Origin: Gemmataceae bacterium
Lineage (GTDB): Bacteria; Planctomycetota; Planctomycetia; Gemmatales; Gemmataceae
DNA length: 64,000 nucleotides
Assembly: GCA_009691845.1 (NCBI GenBank)
Contig: SIAJ01000009.1
Coordinates: 1-64,000 of the forward strand
Direction of reading: 5' to 3'
The notes below the pieces were generated by a model that was not told the DNA's origin, made no database searches, and saw only the letters and a list, made by a program, of their open reading frames with translations. A program made the position numbers and the translations under genes. Shown here in pieces: positions 46,431-55,282 of this stretch. Positions within the stretch are counted from its first letter, which is position 1. The number at the start of each line of letters is the position of its first letter.

Positions 46431-47717
46431 ATGCTCACCTTCCTTCGCACTCGCTCGCTGACCCAGTGGATTCTGGTGTCGATGGTCGTCGGTACGCTCG
46501 TGGGTTGGGCGTTTCCGGAATCGTCGCAGAGCCTCAAGCCTCTCTCGACCATCTTCCTGCGGATGATCAAGTCGCTGATCGCCCCGCTCATCTTCGCGAC
46601 GCTGGTGGTCGGTATCGCGGGACACGGCGACGACATGAAGCGTGTTGGCCGCCTGGCATTCAAATCGCTCGTCTATTTCGAGATTGTAACCACGCTCGCC
46701 TTGTTCATCGGCCTGGCGTTCGTGAATCTCACCGAACCGGGCGTGGGAGTGAACCTCCCGGCAGAAGCGGGCAAGGCCGGGGAGTTAAAGGGCAAGCAGA
46801 AGACCTTTGGCGAGATCGTCGAACACGTGCCTCCTCAAAGCGTCTTTGAAGCAGCCGCCACGAACGACGTGTTGCAGATCGTCTTCTGGTCGATTCTCTT
46901 CGCGGTCGCTCTCACGCAAGTGCGCGGCAAATCCAAAGAGGTCATGATCAACGGGCTGGAATCGCTGGCACAGGTGATGTTCAAGTTCACAGGCATCGTG
47001 ATGAAGTATGCCCCGATCGGCATTGGGGCCGCGATTGCTGTCACGGTCGGCCACAGCGGTCTCGGCATTCTCCAGAACCTGGCGATTCTCATTCTGACGC
47101 TCTACATCGCCCTCGTTGTCTTCATGCTGGTCGTGCTGTTGCCGGTCGCACTCGTGGCTCGCGTGCCGTTGAAGAAGTTCGGCAAGGCTATCAAGGAGCC
47201 GGCCCTGATCGCGTTCTCCACCACCTCTTCCGAAGCGGCCCTGCCAAAAGCGATGCTGGCGATGCAGGCCATTGGCGTGCCCAAGCGTGTCGTGGCGTTT
47301 GTCATGCCGACGGGCTACTCGTTCAACCTGGACGGCACGACGCTCTACTTGGCCGTGGCGTCGATCTTCGCGGCGCAAGCGGCCGGCGTACATATGAGCT
47401 TCGATCAACAGCTCGTGATGATGCTCACGCTGATGCTGACGAGCAAAGGCGTAGCCGGTGTGCCACGCGCATCGCTGGTGATCCTGGCGGGAACCTTGGT
47501 CTCCTTCGATCTGCCCCTGGCCGCCATCGCCGTGATCCTGGGTGTGGATGAACTGATGGACATGGCCCGCACGACCGTGAACCTGATCGGCAACTGCCTG
47601 GCAACCTGCGTGATGGCCCGCTGGGAAGGGGAGTTCGACGACAATGCAACGGGCGAACTGATCGTCGAACCAGATGTGCCGACGCTTAATGTCACGAAAA
47701 GTGAGCCGGCGACGTAA
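46431..47717 (+). CDS. Dicarboxylate/amino acid:cation symporter (DAACS family)
   Basis: FAFSTTSSEAALPKAM-type motif (IAFSTTSSEAALPKAMLAMQAIGVPKRVVAFVMPTGYSFNLDGTTLYLAVASIFAAQ). Confidence 0.96.
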   Translation: MLTFLRTRSLTQWILVSMVVGTLVGWAFPESSQSLKPLSTIFLRMIKSLIAPLIFATLVVGIAGHGDDMKRVGRLAFKSLVYFEIVTTLALFIGLAFVNLTEPGVGVNLPAEAGKAGELKGKQKTFGEIVEHVPPQSVFEAAATNDVLQIVFWSILFAVALTQVRGKSKEVMINGLESLAQVMFKFTGIVMKYAPIGIGAAIAVTVGHSGLGILQNLAILILTLYIALVVFMLVVLLPVALVARVPLKKFGKAIKEPALIAFSTTSSEAALPKAMLAMQAIGVPKRVVAFVMPTGYSFNLDGTTLYLAVASIFAAQAAGVHMSFDQQLVMMLTLMLTSKGVAGVPRASLVILAGTLVSFDLPLAAIAVILGVDELMDMARTTVNLIGNCLATCVMARWEGEFDDNATGELIVEPDVPTLNVTKSEPAT

Positions 47718-47754
47718 GTCGGCGGAGTTTGGAATTCCCTTCGGAGAACCGTCG

Positions 47755-48101
47755 ATGTCATTCCAAGCTCAGCCTTTGGTCGGTCACCGGGTTCAACTTG
47801 AACCTCTTGAGCCTGCCCATCGCGAACCGCTACGTGAAGCGGCGAACGACGAACGCATCTGGCGGCACACAATCGAGGTTGCTCGCGGAAAAATATTCGA
47901 TGTCTGGTTCGATCAAGCTCTTGCCGAGCAGCAGGCCTGCCGACGGATTCCTTTCGCGGTTCGGAACCGTTCCGATGGCCGATTGATCAGCGGCATATGG
48001 TCGTACAGGAAGGCCGTCTCCGCGACAGCGTGGTTTTCAGCATTCTTGCGAGCGAATGGCCGGGCGTTCGTGCGGGATTGCAACGCAGGCTCGAGAAATG
48101 A
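47755..48101 (+). pseudogene. GNAT N-acetyltransferase remnant: N- and C-terminal parts, central region deleted, frame shifted
   Basis: MSFQAQPLVGHRVQLEPLEPAHREPLREAANDERIWR...FAVRNRSDGRLI, then in another frame RHMVVQEGRLRDSVVFSILASEWPGVRAGLQRRLEK*. Confidence 0.82.
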
Positions 48102-48204
48102 GCAACCCGTTCCGGAGGCCGTGGCCATCAATTGGCTGGACTAATGCCAAGCGAGAAGGTAAAATTTCTCCTCATCTTTATCTCTGTCACATTCGAGATT
48201 CATT

Positions 48205-49056
48205 ATGTATTCGAGCAAACGTACTCCCCGGAGAGCCTTCACGCTTATCGAACTTTTGGTGGTAATCGCGATCATTGCGATCCTGATTGGTTTGTTGTTG
48301 CCGGCCGTGCAGAAAGTGCGCGAGGCCGCCAATCGCATGAAGTGTTCGAACAACCTCAAACAAATTGGCGTCGCCTACCATAGTTATCACGATACGCTCG
48401 GCCGATTCCCGGCAGCGGGTGACAACGGTCCGACGGCATGCTGCTCGGCGGACGCAGGTTACTTCGATTATTACAACTGGACCTATCACATCCTCCCGTA
48501 CCTGGAACAGGACAACATTTGGCGATTGGGCCAAACCAACCAGGCGGCCCTACGAACCTCGATCACCAAGACCTATTTTTGCCCGACCCGCCGCCAGACT
48601 CAACTCTATAAGAACGTGGCGAAGAGCGATTACGCAGCCTCCCGTGGTACGGGTGAGAATGGCGTTGCCTCTCGCTACAACCTCGGCTTCGTGGTAATGA
48701 TGGCCCATATCCTGGATGGCACGTCCAATACTCTCCTGGCCGGTGAAACGCGCGTGCACCGAGCGTTCATGATCGCCGGCGACGATTGCTGTTCCGACAA
48801 CGAGGACGCCTACACCAACGGTTGGGCCGACGATGTGGTTCGCCATGGTGCCTCCCCGCCGCAGCCGGACATATGGAATCCTGCGTTAATCGGGGGCGTG
48901 GCCGATGGGTACTTCGGGTCCAGCCATCCCACCGGGATAAACGCTGTCCTCGTGGACGGGTCCGTCCGGCATATCCGCTTCAGCGTGAACGCGACCACTT
49001 TCAGCCGCCTCGCACAACGCGACGATGGCCAAAATGTCGATCACGACGGTCTCTAA
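48205..49056 (+). CDS. DUF1559 prepilin-type protein
   Basis: [77 protein letters not shown]. Confidence 0.96.
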   Translation: MYSSKRTPRRAFTLIELLVVIAIIAILIGLLLPAVQKVREAANRMKCSNNLKQIGVAYHSYHDTLGRFPAAGDNGPTACCSADAGYFDYYNWTYHILPYLEQDNIWRLGQTNQAALRTSITKTYFCPTRRQTQLYKNVAKSDYAASRGTGENGVASRYNLGFVVMMAHILDGTSNTLLAGETRVHRAFMIAGDDCCSDNEDAYTNGWADDVVRHGASPPQPDIWNPALIGGVADGYFGSSHPTGINAVLVDGSVRHIRFSVNATTFSRLAQRDDGQNVDHDGL

Positions 49057-49070
49057 TACTCGGACATCCC

Positions 49071-49538
49071 ATGAAACCGCTTCACTTCCCCGGTCGCTGG
49101 GCCGGGGGTATTGCTTTGTGCCTCACCACCTTGCTTGTTGCGGGCTGCGAGACCCGCGTCGCAATCACCGGCAAGGTGCTCAACGCCGGCCAACCGTTGC
49201 CGAAAGCCGAACTGCGTTGGGTTTCTGAATCCGACTCCTCGTTGTTTGTCGGTGGCGCAACGGACGCGTCGGGCAATATCATCGTGGACGCGGGTGGGAA
49301 GAGTGCTATTCCTGTTGGCAATTACAAGGTCACTGTCGTTTGGTGGCGATTGGCCAACGGCAAGCCGTTGCCGGACGGCGAAGAAGGCACGGCCATCAAG
49401 GGAAAGCCAGGTGCCGCCAAGCAATTCTCTGCGACGCTCGATGTGGAGATCACCAAGGGAACAACTCAGGTCGATCTCGATGTGACCGGGAAGGGAACCG
49501 TGGTCGGCGACATCAAACCTGCGAGTGTCTTGCCCTAG
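49071..49538 (+). CDS. Small lipoprotein with transthyretin/carboxypeptidase-regulatory-like fold
   Basis: TTLLVAGCE lipobox; ITGKVLNAGQPLPKAELRWVSE; downstream of a DUF1559 gene. Confidence 0.75.
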   Translation: MKPLHFPGRWAGGIALCLTTLLVAGCETRVAITGKVLNAGQPLPKAELRWVSESDSSLFVGGATDASGNIIVDAGGKSAIPVGNYKVTVVWWRLANGKPLPDGEEGTAIKGKPGAAKQFSATLDVEITKGTTQVDLDVTGKGTVVGDIKPASVLP

Positions 49539-49559
49539 CATAAAACACTCGCAGCCGAT

Positions 49560-50969
49560 TCATTTTTTCTTGGGCGGCAGTGGCGCCGAAGCCCAGTCGT
49601 CCGTTCGGAACGGGGCGGCTGGGAGACCGGACTTGCTGTAGAGATTCGCACCATCCGGGTTTGCTGAGTACGCGTAGCGAACGGCAACCGGCTTCGCGAC
49701 ATCAGGGCTCGAAACCACGACCGAATCACCTTCGATTACAGCGTCGGCCCAGACCCATTTCTTATCCTCGCCGGCAATGGCGAATCGCTTTAACTTGCCT
49801 TCCTTGTCCTCGGCCACAGGCGATCGGCCGGTCTTCTTGCCGACGATCAAACCGCCTTCGACATGGTTGAAAGAGACTCGGGCCTTGCTGCCATCGATCT
49901 TCATCTCCTTCAACATCGGGCTGCAATGGGCGATGTCCTTCATGGCGTAATCCTTGACCAGGGCCCAACGTGCAAGTCGTTCACCCACGTCCTTCTTGTT
50001 CTTCGGGTGAATGTCACGGGCCTCGCCGACATCGATGATGACGGCCATTCCGGAGTTCTTGATGTCCAGCGCCTTGGCCTCCGCCTCGCGGATTTTCGAG
50101 AAACCATCGCCCCCTTCCGGCTTATTCGTGTCGCCGGTGAAATTGGGGAGCTGCACGTTGTAGAACGAGAAATCGCCCTGGCCCCAGGCGTAACGCATGC
50201 CCGACACGAGGCCGCGCAATTTGTGGTAATAGGTTTCCCCTTCACCACCGTTGCTTTCACCCTGATACCACAACATACCACGCATGGCATACGGCTTGAG
50301 CGGTTCGGTGTGCGACTTATACAGGTTCGAGAAGTTGATCTTCGCGTCCTCCGGGCGATTGCTCAGGTACTCGGTTGCCGAGGCTGGGCTCATCCACGGT
50401 TCAATCCGCGTGCCGCCGATGGCATTGTTCAGCAGGCCAACGGGCACGACCTTCGTCTGATAGATGCTGCGTGCGAAGTAGAAGCCGACGGCCGTGAAGT
50501 TCCCGACCGTCTTTGGATCACAGATCGTCCACTGACCATTGTGAGCACGATGGCGAATGAGCGGAAAGTTCGCTTCGGCAGCGTCTTCCCTGGCATCGGA
50601 CTGATTGATGTTCCACTGCATGTTCGACTGCCCGGCACACAGCCAGACTTCGCCGACCAGCACATCCTTGAACACGACGCTTTTTTCAGTCCCAGCGACC
50701 TTGAATTCCGAGGGTGCCTGTTTTTGGTCTGCCATCATCGTATCGAGCTTCAGGGACCAACTACCCTTGTCGTCGGCCGTGGCCGAGGCTTCCTTCGTGC
50801 GGAATGAAACGGTCACTTTCTCGCCAGGAGTTGCCGTACCCCAAACAACGACGGGCATGCCTTGCTGAAGGACCATGTGATCCCCGAAGACGGCCGCGGG
50901 CTTCGGGTCGGCCTGAATCGCGCTAATGGTTGCGAGTGATGCAAGAATCGTTGCGAAGAGTCGTGTCAT
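49560..50969 (-). CDS. Sialate O-acetylesterase-like (SASA) protein
   Basis: VFGDHMVLQQGMPVVVWGTATPGEKVTVSF; VGEVWLCAGQSNMQWNI; GLLNNAIGGTRIEPWMSP; WYQGESNGGEGETYYHKL. Confidence 0.93.
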   Translation of the reverse strand: MTRLFATILASLATISAIQADPKPAAVFGDHMVLQQGMPVVVWGTATPGEKVTVSFRTKEASATADDKGSWSLKLDTMMADQKQAPSEFKVAGTEKSVVFKDVLVGEVWLCAGQSNMQWNINQSDAREDAAEANFPLIRHRAHNGQWTICDPKTVGNFTAVGFYFARSIYQTKVVPVGLLNNAIGGTRIEPWMSPASATEYLSNRPEDAKINFSNLYKSHTEPLKPYAMRGMLWYQGESNGGEGETYYHKLRGLVSGMRYAWGQGDFSFYNVQLPNFTGDTNKPEGGDGFSKIREAEAKALDIKNSGMAVIIDVGEARDIHPKNKKDVGERLARWALVKDYAMKDIAHCSPMLKEMKIDGSKARVSFNHVEGGLIVGKKTGRSPVAEDKEGKLKRFAIAGEDKKWVWADAVIEGDSVVVSSPDVAKPVAVRYAYSANPDGANLYSKSGLPAAPFRTDDWASAPLPPKKK

Positions 50970-50992
50970 GGTGCATCCTTGAGAGAGGTGTT

Positions 50993-51069
50993 GGCGAGCG
51001 GAGCGGCGTGAGCCGCCCGATGATGCTGGTTTTCAACATCACCGGGCGGCTCACGCCGCTCCGCTCGCC
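50993..51069. repeat. Long hairpin GGCGAGCGGAGCGGCGTGAGCCGCCCG / inverse
   Basis: 27-bp perfect arms (50993-51019, 51043-51069). Confidence 0.95.
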
Positions 51070-51080
51070 GGAAGCCCAAC

Positions 51081-51138
51081 GAGCCTGAAGCGTAAGCGAA
51101 GGCGAGACTCGACCGCCCCTTGCTTACGCTTCAGGCTC
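51081..51138. repeat. Hairpin GAGCCTGAAGCGTAAGC / inverse, adjacent to the previous one
   Basis: 17-bp perfect arms (51081-51097, 51122-51138). Confidence 0.92.
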
Positions 51139-51146
51139 AGAAGAAA

Positions 51147-52445
51147 TTACAGCAATTCCGTAACCGGGGCCCGATCGTCCAGAATGTACATCGGCCGGCC
51201 GCTGCCGTTGTTGAACGTCATGGACGGGTCAATGCCGATGGCCTGGTACATGGTGGCGAGAAGTTGCGGCACCTTGTAGGGGCGATCCTTCGGACGTTCG
51301 CCACGAGCGTCGGTCGTGCCGACCATCTGGCCCATGCGGAGGCCACCACCGGCGACCAGCGCGGACATGGCCGGCGACCAGTGATCGCGGCCAGCGTCCG
51401 AGCCGTTGATCTTCGGTGTGCGGCCGAACTCGCCCCAAACCACGGTGACGACGTCGTCTTCCATGCCGCGATCGTGCAAATCCTGAATCAGGTTCGCAAT
51501 GCCGCGATCGAGTTCTGGAAGTTGTCTCTTCAAGGTCTTGAAGTTGCCGCTGTGTGTGTCCCAACCGCCGTAGCTAAGGGTCACGCATCCAACACCCGCT
51601 TCGACCAACCGCCGAGCTTTCAGGAACGCGTCGATGCCGTCCCCCTTGTAGCGGTCGAGGGTCCTCGGATCTTCCTTGCGAAGATCGAGGGCCTTGTGAA
51701 CCGCACCGGAAGCGATCATGTCAAACGCCCGGCCCGTGAACGTGTCCATGCCGGAGAGCGTCGAGCCCTTGTCGATGTCGCGACGGATTGTGTCGAATGA
51801 CGTGAGCAGATTCTTCTTGTCGTCCATCCCCTCGGCCGTGTAACCGCTCTTGAGCTTGAGGTTGTTAATCCCAGGTCCATCGGGACTGAACGCTCGGTGT
51901 GATACGCCGAGGTAGCCTGGTTCGCAACCGAAGCCCATGCCGCGAAGAGTGACGAATGGCGGAATGTCGCTGCTGCCCGCTCGCAGCTTGGACATGACCG
52001 AGCCGAACGAAGGATGCTGGCCTTGTGCGGCCGCGCGATTCACTTGCTCGGTGTAACCGGTCATGACATACGAATCGCTGTGCTCGTCATTGGAGACCAG
52101 CGAACGAACGGCGGCGAGCTTGTCCCACATCTTCGCTTGCCGTGGGAAGTGCTCGCTGATCTGCACGCCAGGGACGTTGGTTTGGATCGGCTTGAACTCA
52201 CCACGAAACTCGGCAGGGGCTTCCGGCTTGAGATCGTACATGTCCATGTGGGACGGACCACCCGGAAGATAAATCATGATTGCCGATTTGATCTTTGGCG
52301 AGGCCGAGAGATTCTTGGCCGCGAATGCATTGGATCGCAGCATGTCCGTCAGGGACAGGCCGGCACCAAACGCACCGAGCTTCAGAAAGTTTCGACGATG
52401 CAAACCATCGCAGAAAGACTGGCGTTTGCCGAGAAATGTCAACAT
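51147..52445 (-). CDS. DUF1501 protein
   Basis: HRRNFLKLGAFGAGLSLTDML; SAIMIYLPGGPSHMDMYDLKPEAPAEFRGEF; WGEFGRTPKINGSDAGRDHWSPAMSALVAGGGL. Confidence 0.95.
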   Translation of the reverse strand: MLTFLGKRQSFCDGLHRRNFLKLGAFGAGLSLTDMLRSNAFAAKNLSASPKIKSAIMIYLPGGPSHMDMYDLKPEAPAEFRGEFKPIQTNVPGVQISEHFPRQAKMWDKLAAVRSLVSNDEHSDSYVMTGYTEQVNRAAAQGQHPSFGSVMSKLRAGSSDIPPFVTLRGMGFGCEPGYLGVSHRAFSPDGPGINNLKLKSGYTAEGMDDKKNLLTSFDTIRRDIDKGSTLSGMDTFTGRAFDMIASGAVHKALDLRKEDPRTLDRYKGDGIDAFLKARRLVEAGVGCVTLSYGGWDTHSGNFKTLKRQLPELDRGIANLIQDLHDRGMEDDVVTVVWGEFGRTPKINGSDAGRDHWSPAMSALVAGGGLRMGQMVGTTDARGERPKDRPYKVPQLLATMYQAIGIDPSMTFNNGSGRPMYILDDRAPVTELL

Positions 52446-52611
52446 GGATAGGTCCCCAATTGGTTGGAGGGGTAAAAGTCGGCCAGTCGGCAAACGACCA
52501 GCCTTGGTAGGTAGATGTATGTTAAGCCGTCTTCAGGCGGGATGCAAACAAAAAAACCAATCCGGCGGGGACGGGGACTAAGCCGAAGGAGTAGATCGGA
52601 GAAGCTCCAAT

Positions 52612-52786
52612 GGGGCGAAAGCCAATAGCTAGTGGCGTAAACCACTGCCATAGGCATGGCATAGTTTTCGACTACCTCAGTTGGATGAGCAAGAACAAGT
52701 ACACTACTTCTGTCGCCCCGGTGGGTTCCCAGGTGAGCCGCAAGGGTTCCAGGCGTTATCGCCCCCTGGCTATTGGCTGCCACCCC
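52612..52786. repeat. Inverted AGCCAATAGC ... GCTATTGGCT repeat region with internal palindromes
   Basis: ggggcgaaAGCCAATAGC (52612-52629) and GCTATTGGCTgccacccc (52769-52786), plus TGCCAT-aggc-ATGGCA. Confidence 0.65.
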
Positions 52787-52808
52787 GTTTGGGCTTAACA
52801 GTATCCCG

Positions 52809-55202
52809 ATGATGAAACCCATCTCCCTCCTCCTGTTCGTGGCCGCGACCTCCCTGGCCGCTGAACCCGCCATCGACTTCAACCGCGATGTGCGGCCCAT
52901 CCTGTCGGACAAGTGTTTTGCCTGCCACGGTCCGGACGAAAAGCATCGGGCGGCGAAGCTGCGCCTGGATGTGGAGAAGGACGCTCAGCGTGCGATCAAG
53001 GTAGAGTTTCTCGACCGGATCTCTTCGAAGGACGAGACCGAGCGGATGCCGCCGAAGAAGGCGAACAAGCCGCTGACGGCAAAAGAGATTGCCACGCTGC
53101 AACGCTGGGTGGCCGAGGGGGCCAAGTGGTCGGCCCACTGGGCCTACGTGACTCCGAAGAAAACCATCGAGCCCCATGTCAAATCGGCATGGCCGATCAA
53201 CTGGATCGATCGCTTTCTTTACGTTCGCATGAGGCAGGAGAAGGTCGAGCCTTCATCCGATGCGAATGCAGTGACCCTCATCCGTCGTCTGTACTTCGAT
53301 TTGACCGGATTACCTCCGTCTCCTGCGGACATTGCCACCTTCAAGGACTCAGTACTCAGTACTCAGTTCTCAGTACTGGTCGACAAACTGCTGGCCAGCG
53401 AGCACTTTGGCGAACGCATGGCCATGTACTGGCTCGATCTCGTGCGTTATGCGGACACCGTCGGCTATCACGGCGATCAGGATCATCATGCCTCGCCGTA
53501 TCGCGATTATGTGATTGATGCGTTCAACTTGAACTTGCGTTTCGATCGCTTCACACGCGAGCAACTCGCTGGCGACCTGCTGCCCGAGAGTGGCGTCGAT
53601 CAGAAAATTGCGACTTGCTACAACCGCTTGCTGCAAACTTCGCACGAGGGGGGAGTGCAGGCCAAAGAATACCTCGCCATCTATGCGGCCGACCGCGTTC
53701 GCAATGTCTCGGCCGTGTGGATGGGTGCAACAGTCGGCTGTGCCCAGTGCCACAATCACAAGTTCGATCCGTACACCGCGAAGGATTTTTACGCCCTGTC
53801 CGCGTTCTTCGCGGATGTCGATGAGGAAAAGCACCTTCGAGGTGGCGGTGCGGATGCGATTCCGACTAAGCGAGCGCCGGAGATTCCTGTGCTAATTCGC
53901 AAGGATCGTTTGGTCTACGAAGATTCTCAGAGACGGCTCGACCGCGCGAAGAAATCGCTCGCGGAGGCAATCGAAGGTCGAAAGAAGGGAATCGACGGCA
54001 CTAACGAGCAAAAACGTAAAGTCGATATGGCGTATCTGGAGGAAATCGAACTTCAGACCACAACAATCAAGGCTCTCGAGACCCAGATTGCATATTACAA
54101 GATGCGAATCCGCCCAATCATGGTCACGCAAGCCGTGATGCCGCGAACGACGCGAATTCTTCCTCGCGGCAACTGGCTCGACGAAACCGGCGAGGTCGTG
54201 CAACCCGCGATACCCGCCTTTCTCGGCAAGATTCCTGGCGACAAGCGATCGACCCGCCTCGACCTTGCGAACTGGCTAACCGACTCGAAGAACGGCGTCG
54301 GCGGTCTGACAGCCCGCGTGTTTGTCAATCGCCTGTGGTATTTGTTCTTCGGCGTCGGCCTGTCGAAGAGCCTGGAGGATTTTGGCGGCCAGGGCGAGCC
54401 GCCGGTTCATCCGGAGTTGCTAGACAATCTCGCAATCGAGTTCATCGAGAGCGGCTGGGATGTGAAGCACATGGTCAAGCTGATCGTGAGTAGCCGGGCG
54501 TATCGGCAGTCGTCCCTCGCAACTCAAGAGTTGCGGGAAAAGGATCCCGAGAATCGCCTGTATGCTCGGCAATCCTCGTTCCGTTTGCCTGCGGAGTCCA
54601 TTCGCGATAATGCACTGGCCGTGAGCGGCCTGCTCGTTCTCGAAGTCGGGGGTAGTAGTGCGAAGCCGTACCAGCCCGCGGGGTTCTATCGACATCTGAA
54701 CTTTCCGAAGCGCGAGTACGCCAGCGACAAGGACGTCAAGCAATGGCGACGCGGCGTGTACGTCCACTGGCAACGGCAATACCTGCACCCGATGCTGCGA
54801 GCGTTCGACGCCCCGACCCGCGAGGAATGCACGGCCCAGCGGCCGCGATCGAATACTCCTCTAGCTGCACTGGTGCTGTTGAACGACCCGACGTTCATCG
54901 AATGTGCAAGAGTTTTCGGGCAACGAATTCTCGGCTGGGCCGCGAAGTCCGATGAAGAGCGAGTGACGCTTTCCTTTAGGGAAGCAACAAGTCGTAATCC
55001 GGACGATGCGGAACGTGGCGTGCTGTTGAAATTACTGAACGCAAGCCGAACACGCTATAAGGCGGATGCCAAGGCGGCCCAGGACATGGTTGCGATTGGG
55101 CAATCGCCGGTCGCGAAGGCATTGGATGTAGTCGAGTTGGCCGCGTGGACCAGTGTGTGCCGGGCGGTCTTGAATTTGAATGAAGTGGTGACTCGGGAAT
55201 AA
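52809..55202 (+). CDS. PSCyt1 + DUF1549 + DUF1553 cytochrome-type protein
   Basis: IDFNRDVRPILSDKCFACHGPDEKHRAAKLRLD; CAQCHNHKFDPYTAKDFYAL; VFVNRLWYLFFGVGLSKSLEDFGGQGEPPVHPELL. Confidence 0.96.
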   Translation: MMKPISLLLFVAATSLAAEPAIDFNRDVRPILSDKCFACHGPDEKHRAAKLRLDVEKDAQRAIKVEFLDRISSKDETERMPPKKANKPLTAKEIATLQRWVAEGAKWSAHWAYVTPKKTIEPHVKSAWPINWIDRFLYVRMRQEKVEPSSDANAVTLIRRLYFDLTGLPPSPADIATFKDSVLSTQFSVLVDKLLASEHFGERMAMYWLDLVRYADTVGYHGDQDHHASPYRDYVIDAFNLNLRFDRFTREQLAGDLLPESGVDQKIATCYNRLLQTSHEGGVQAKEYLAIYAADRVRNVSAVWMGATVGCAQCHNHKFDPYTAKDFYALSAFFADVDEEKHLRGGGADAIPTKRAPEIPVLIRKDRLVYEDSQRRLDRAKKSLAEAIEGRKKGIDGTNEQKRKVDMAYLEEIELQTTTIKALETQIAYYKMRIRPIMVTQAVMPRTTRILPRGNWLDETGEVVQPAIPAFLGKIPGDKRSTRLDLANWLTDSKNGVGGLTARVFVNRLWYLFFGVGLSKSLEDFGGQGEPPVHPELLDNLAIEFIESGWDVKHMVKLIVSSRAYRQSSLATQELREKDPENRLYARQSSFRLPAESIRDNALAVSGLLVLEVGGSSAKPYQPAGFYRHLNFPKREYASDKDVKQWRRGVYVHWQRQYLHPMLRAFDAPTREECTAQRPRSNTPLAALVLLNDPTFIECARVFGQRILGWAAKSDEERVTLSFREATSRNPDDAERGVLLKLLNASRTRYKADAKAAQDMVAIGQSPVAKALDVVELAAWTSVCRAVLNLNEVVTRE
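53347..53377. repeat. ACTCAGTACTCAGTACTCAG-type repeat inside the DUF1549 coding region
   Basis: actcagtactcagtactcagttctcagtact, encodes SVLSTQFSVL. Confidence 0.85.
54528..54545. repeat. Palindrome CGCAACTC-AA-GAGTTGCG inside the DUF1553 coding region
   Basis: 8-bp perfect stem; encodes ATQELR in the YRQSS...DPENRL linker. Confidence 0.7.
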
Positions 55203-55217
55203 CAATTGCGAGCGGAG

Positions 55218-55264
55218 CGGCGTAAGCCGCCCGATTCTGTCTTGATCGGCCGGCTTACGCCGCA
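55218..55264. repeat. Hairpin GCGGCGTAAGCCG / inverse
   Basis: 13-bp perfect arms (55218-55230, 55252-55264); related to 45077 and 50993 elements. Confidence 0.85.
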
Positions 55265-55282
55265 CGCCTGGGAGAATTTTCG

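Noticed and set aside
49863-50807. 314-aa plus-strand ORF
   Set aside because: Antisense to the sialate O-acetylesterase gene.
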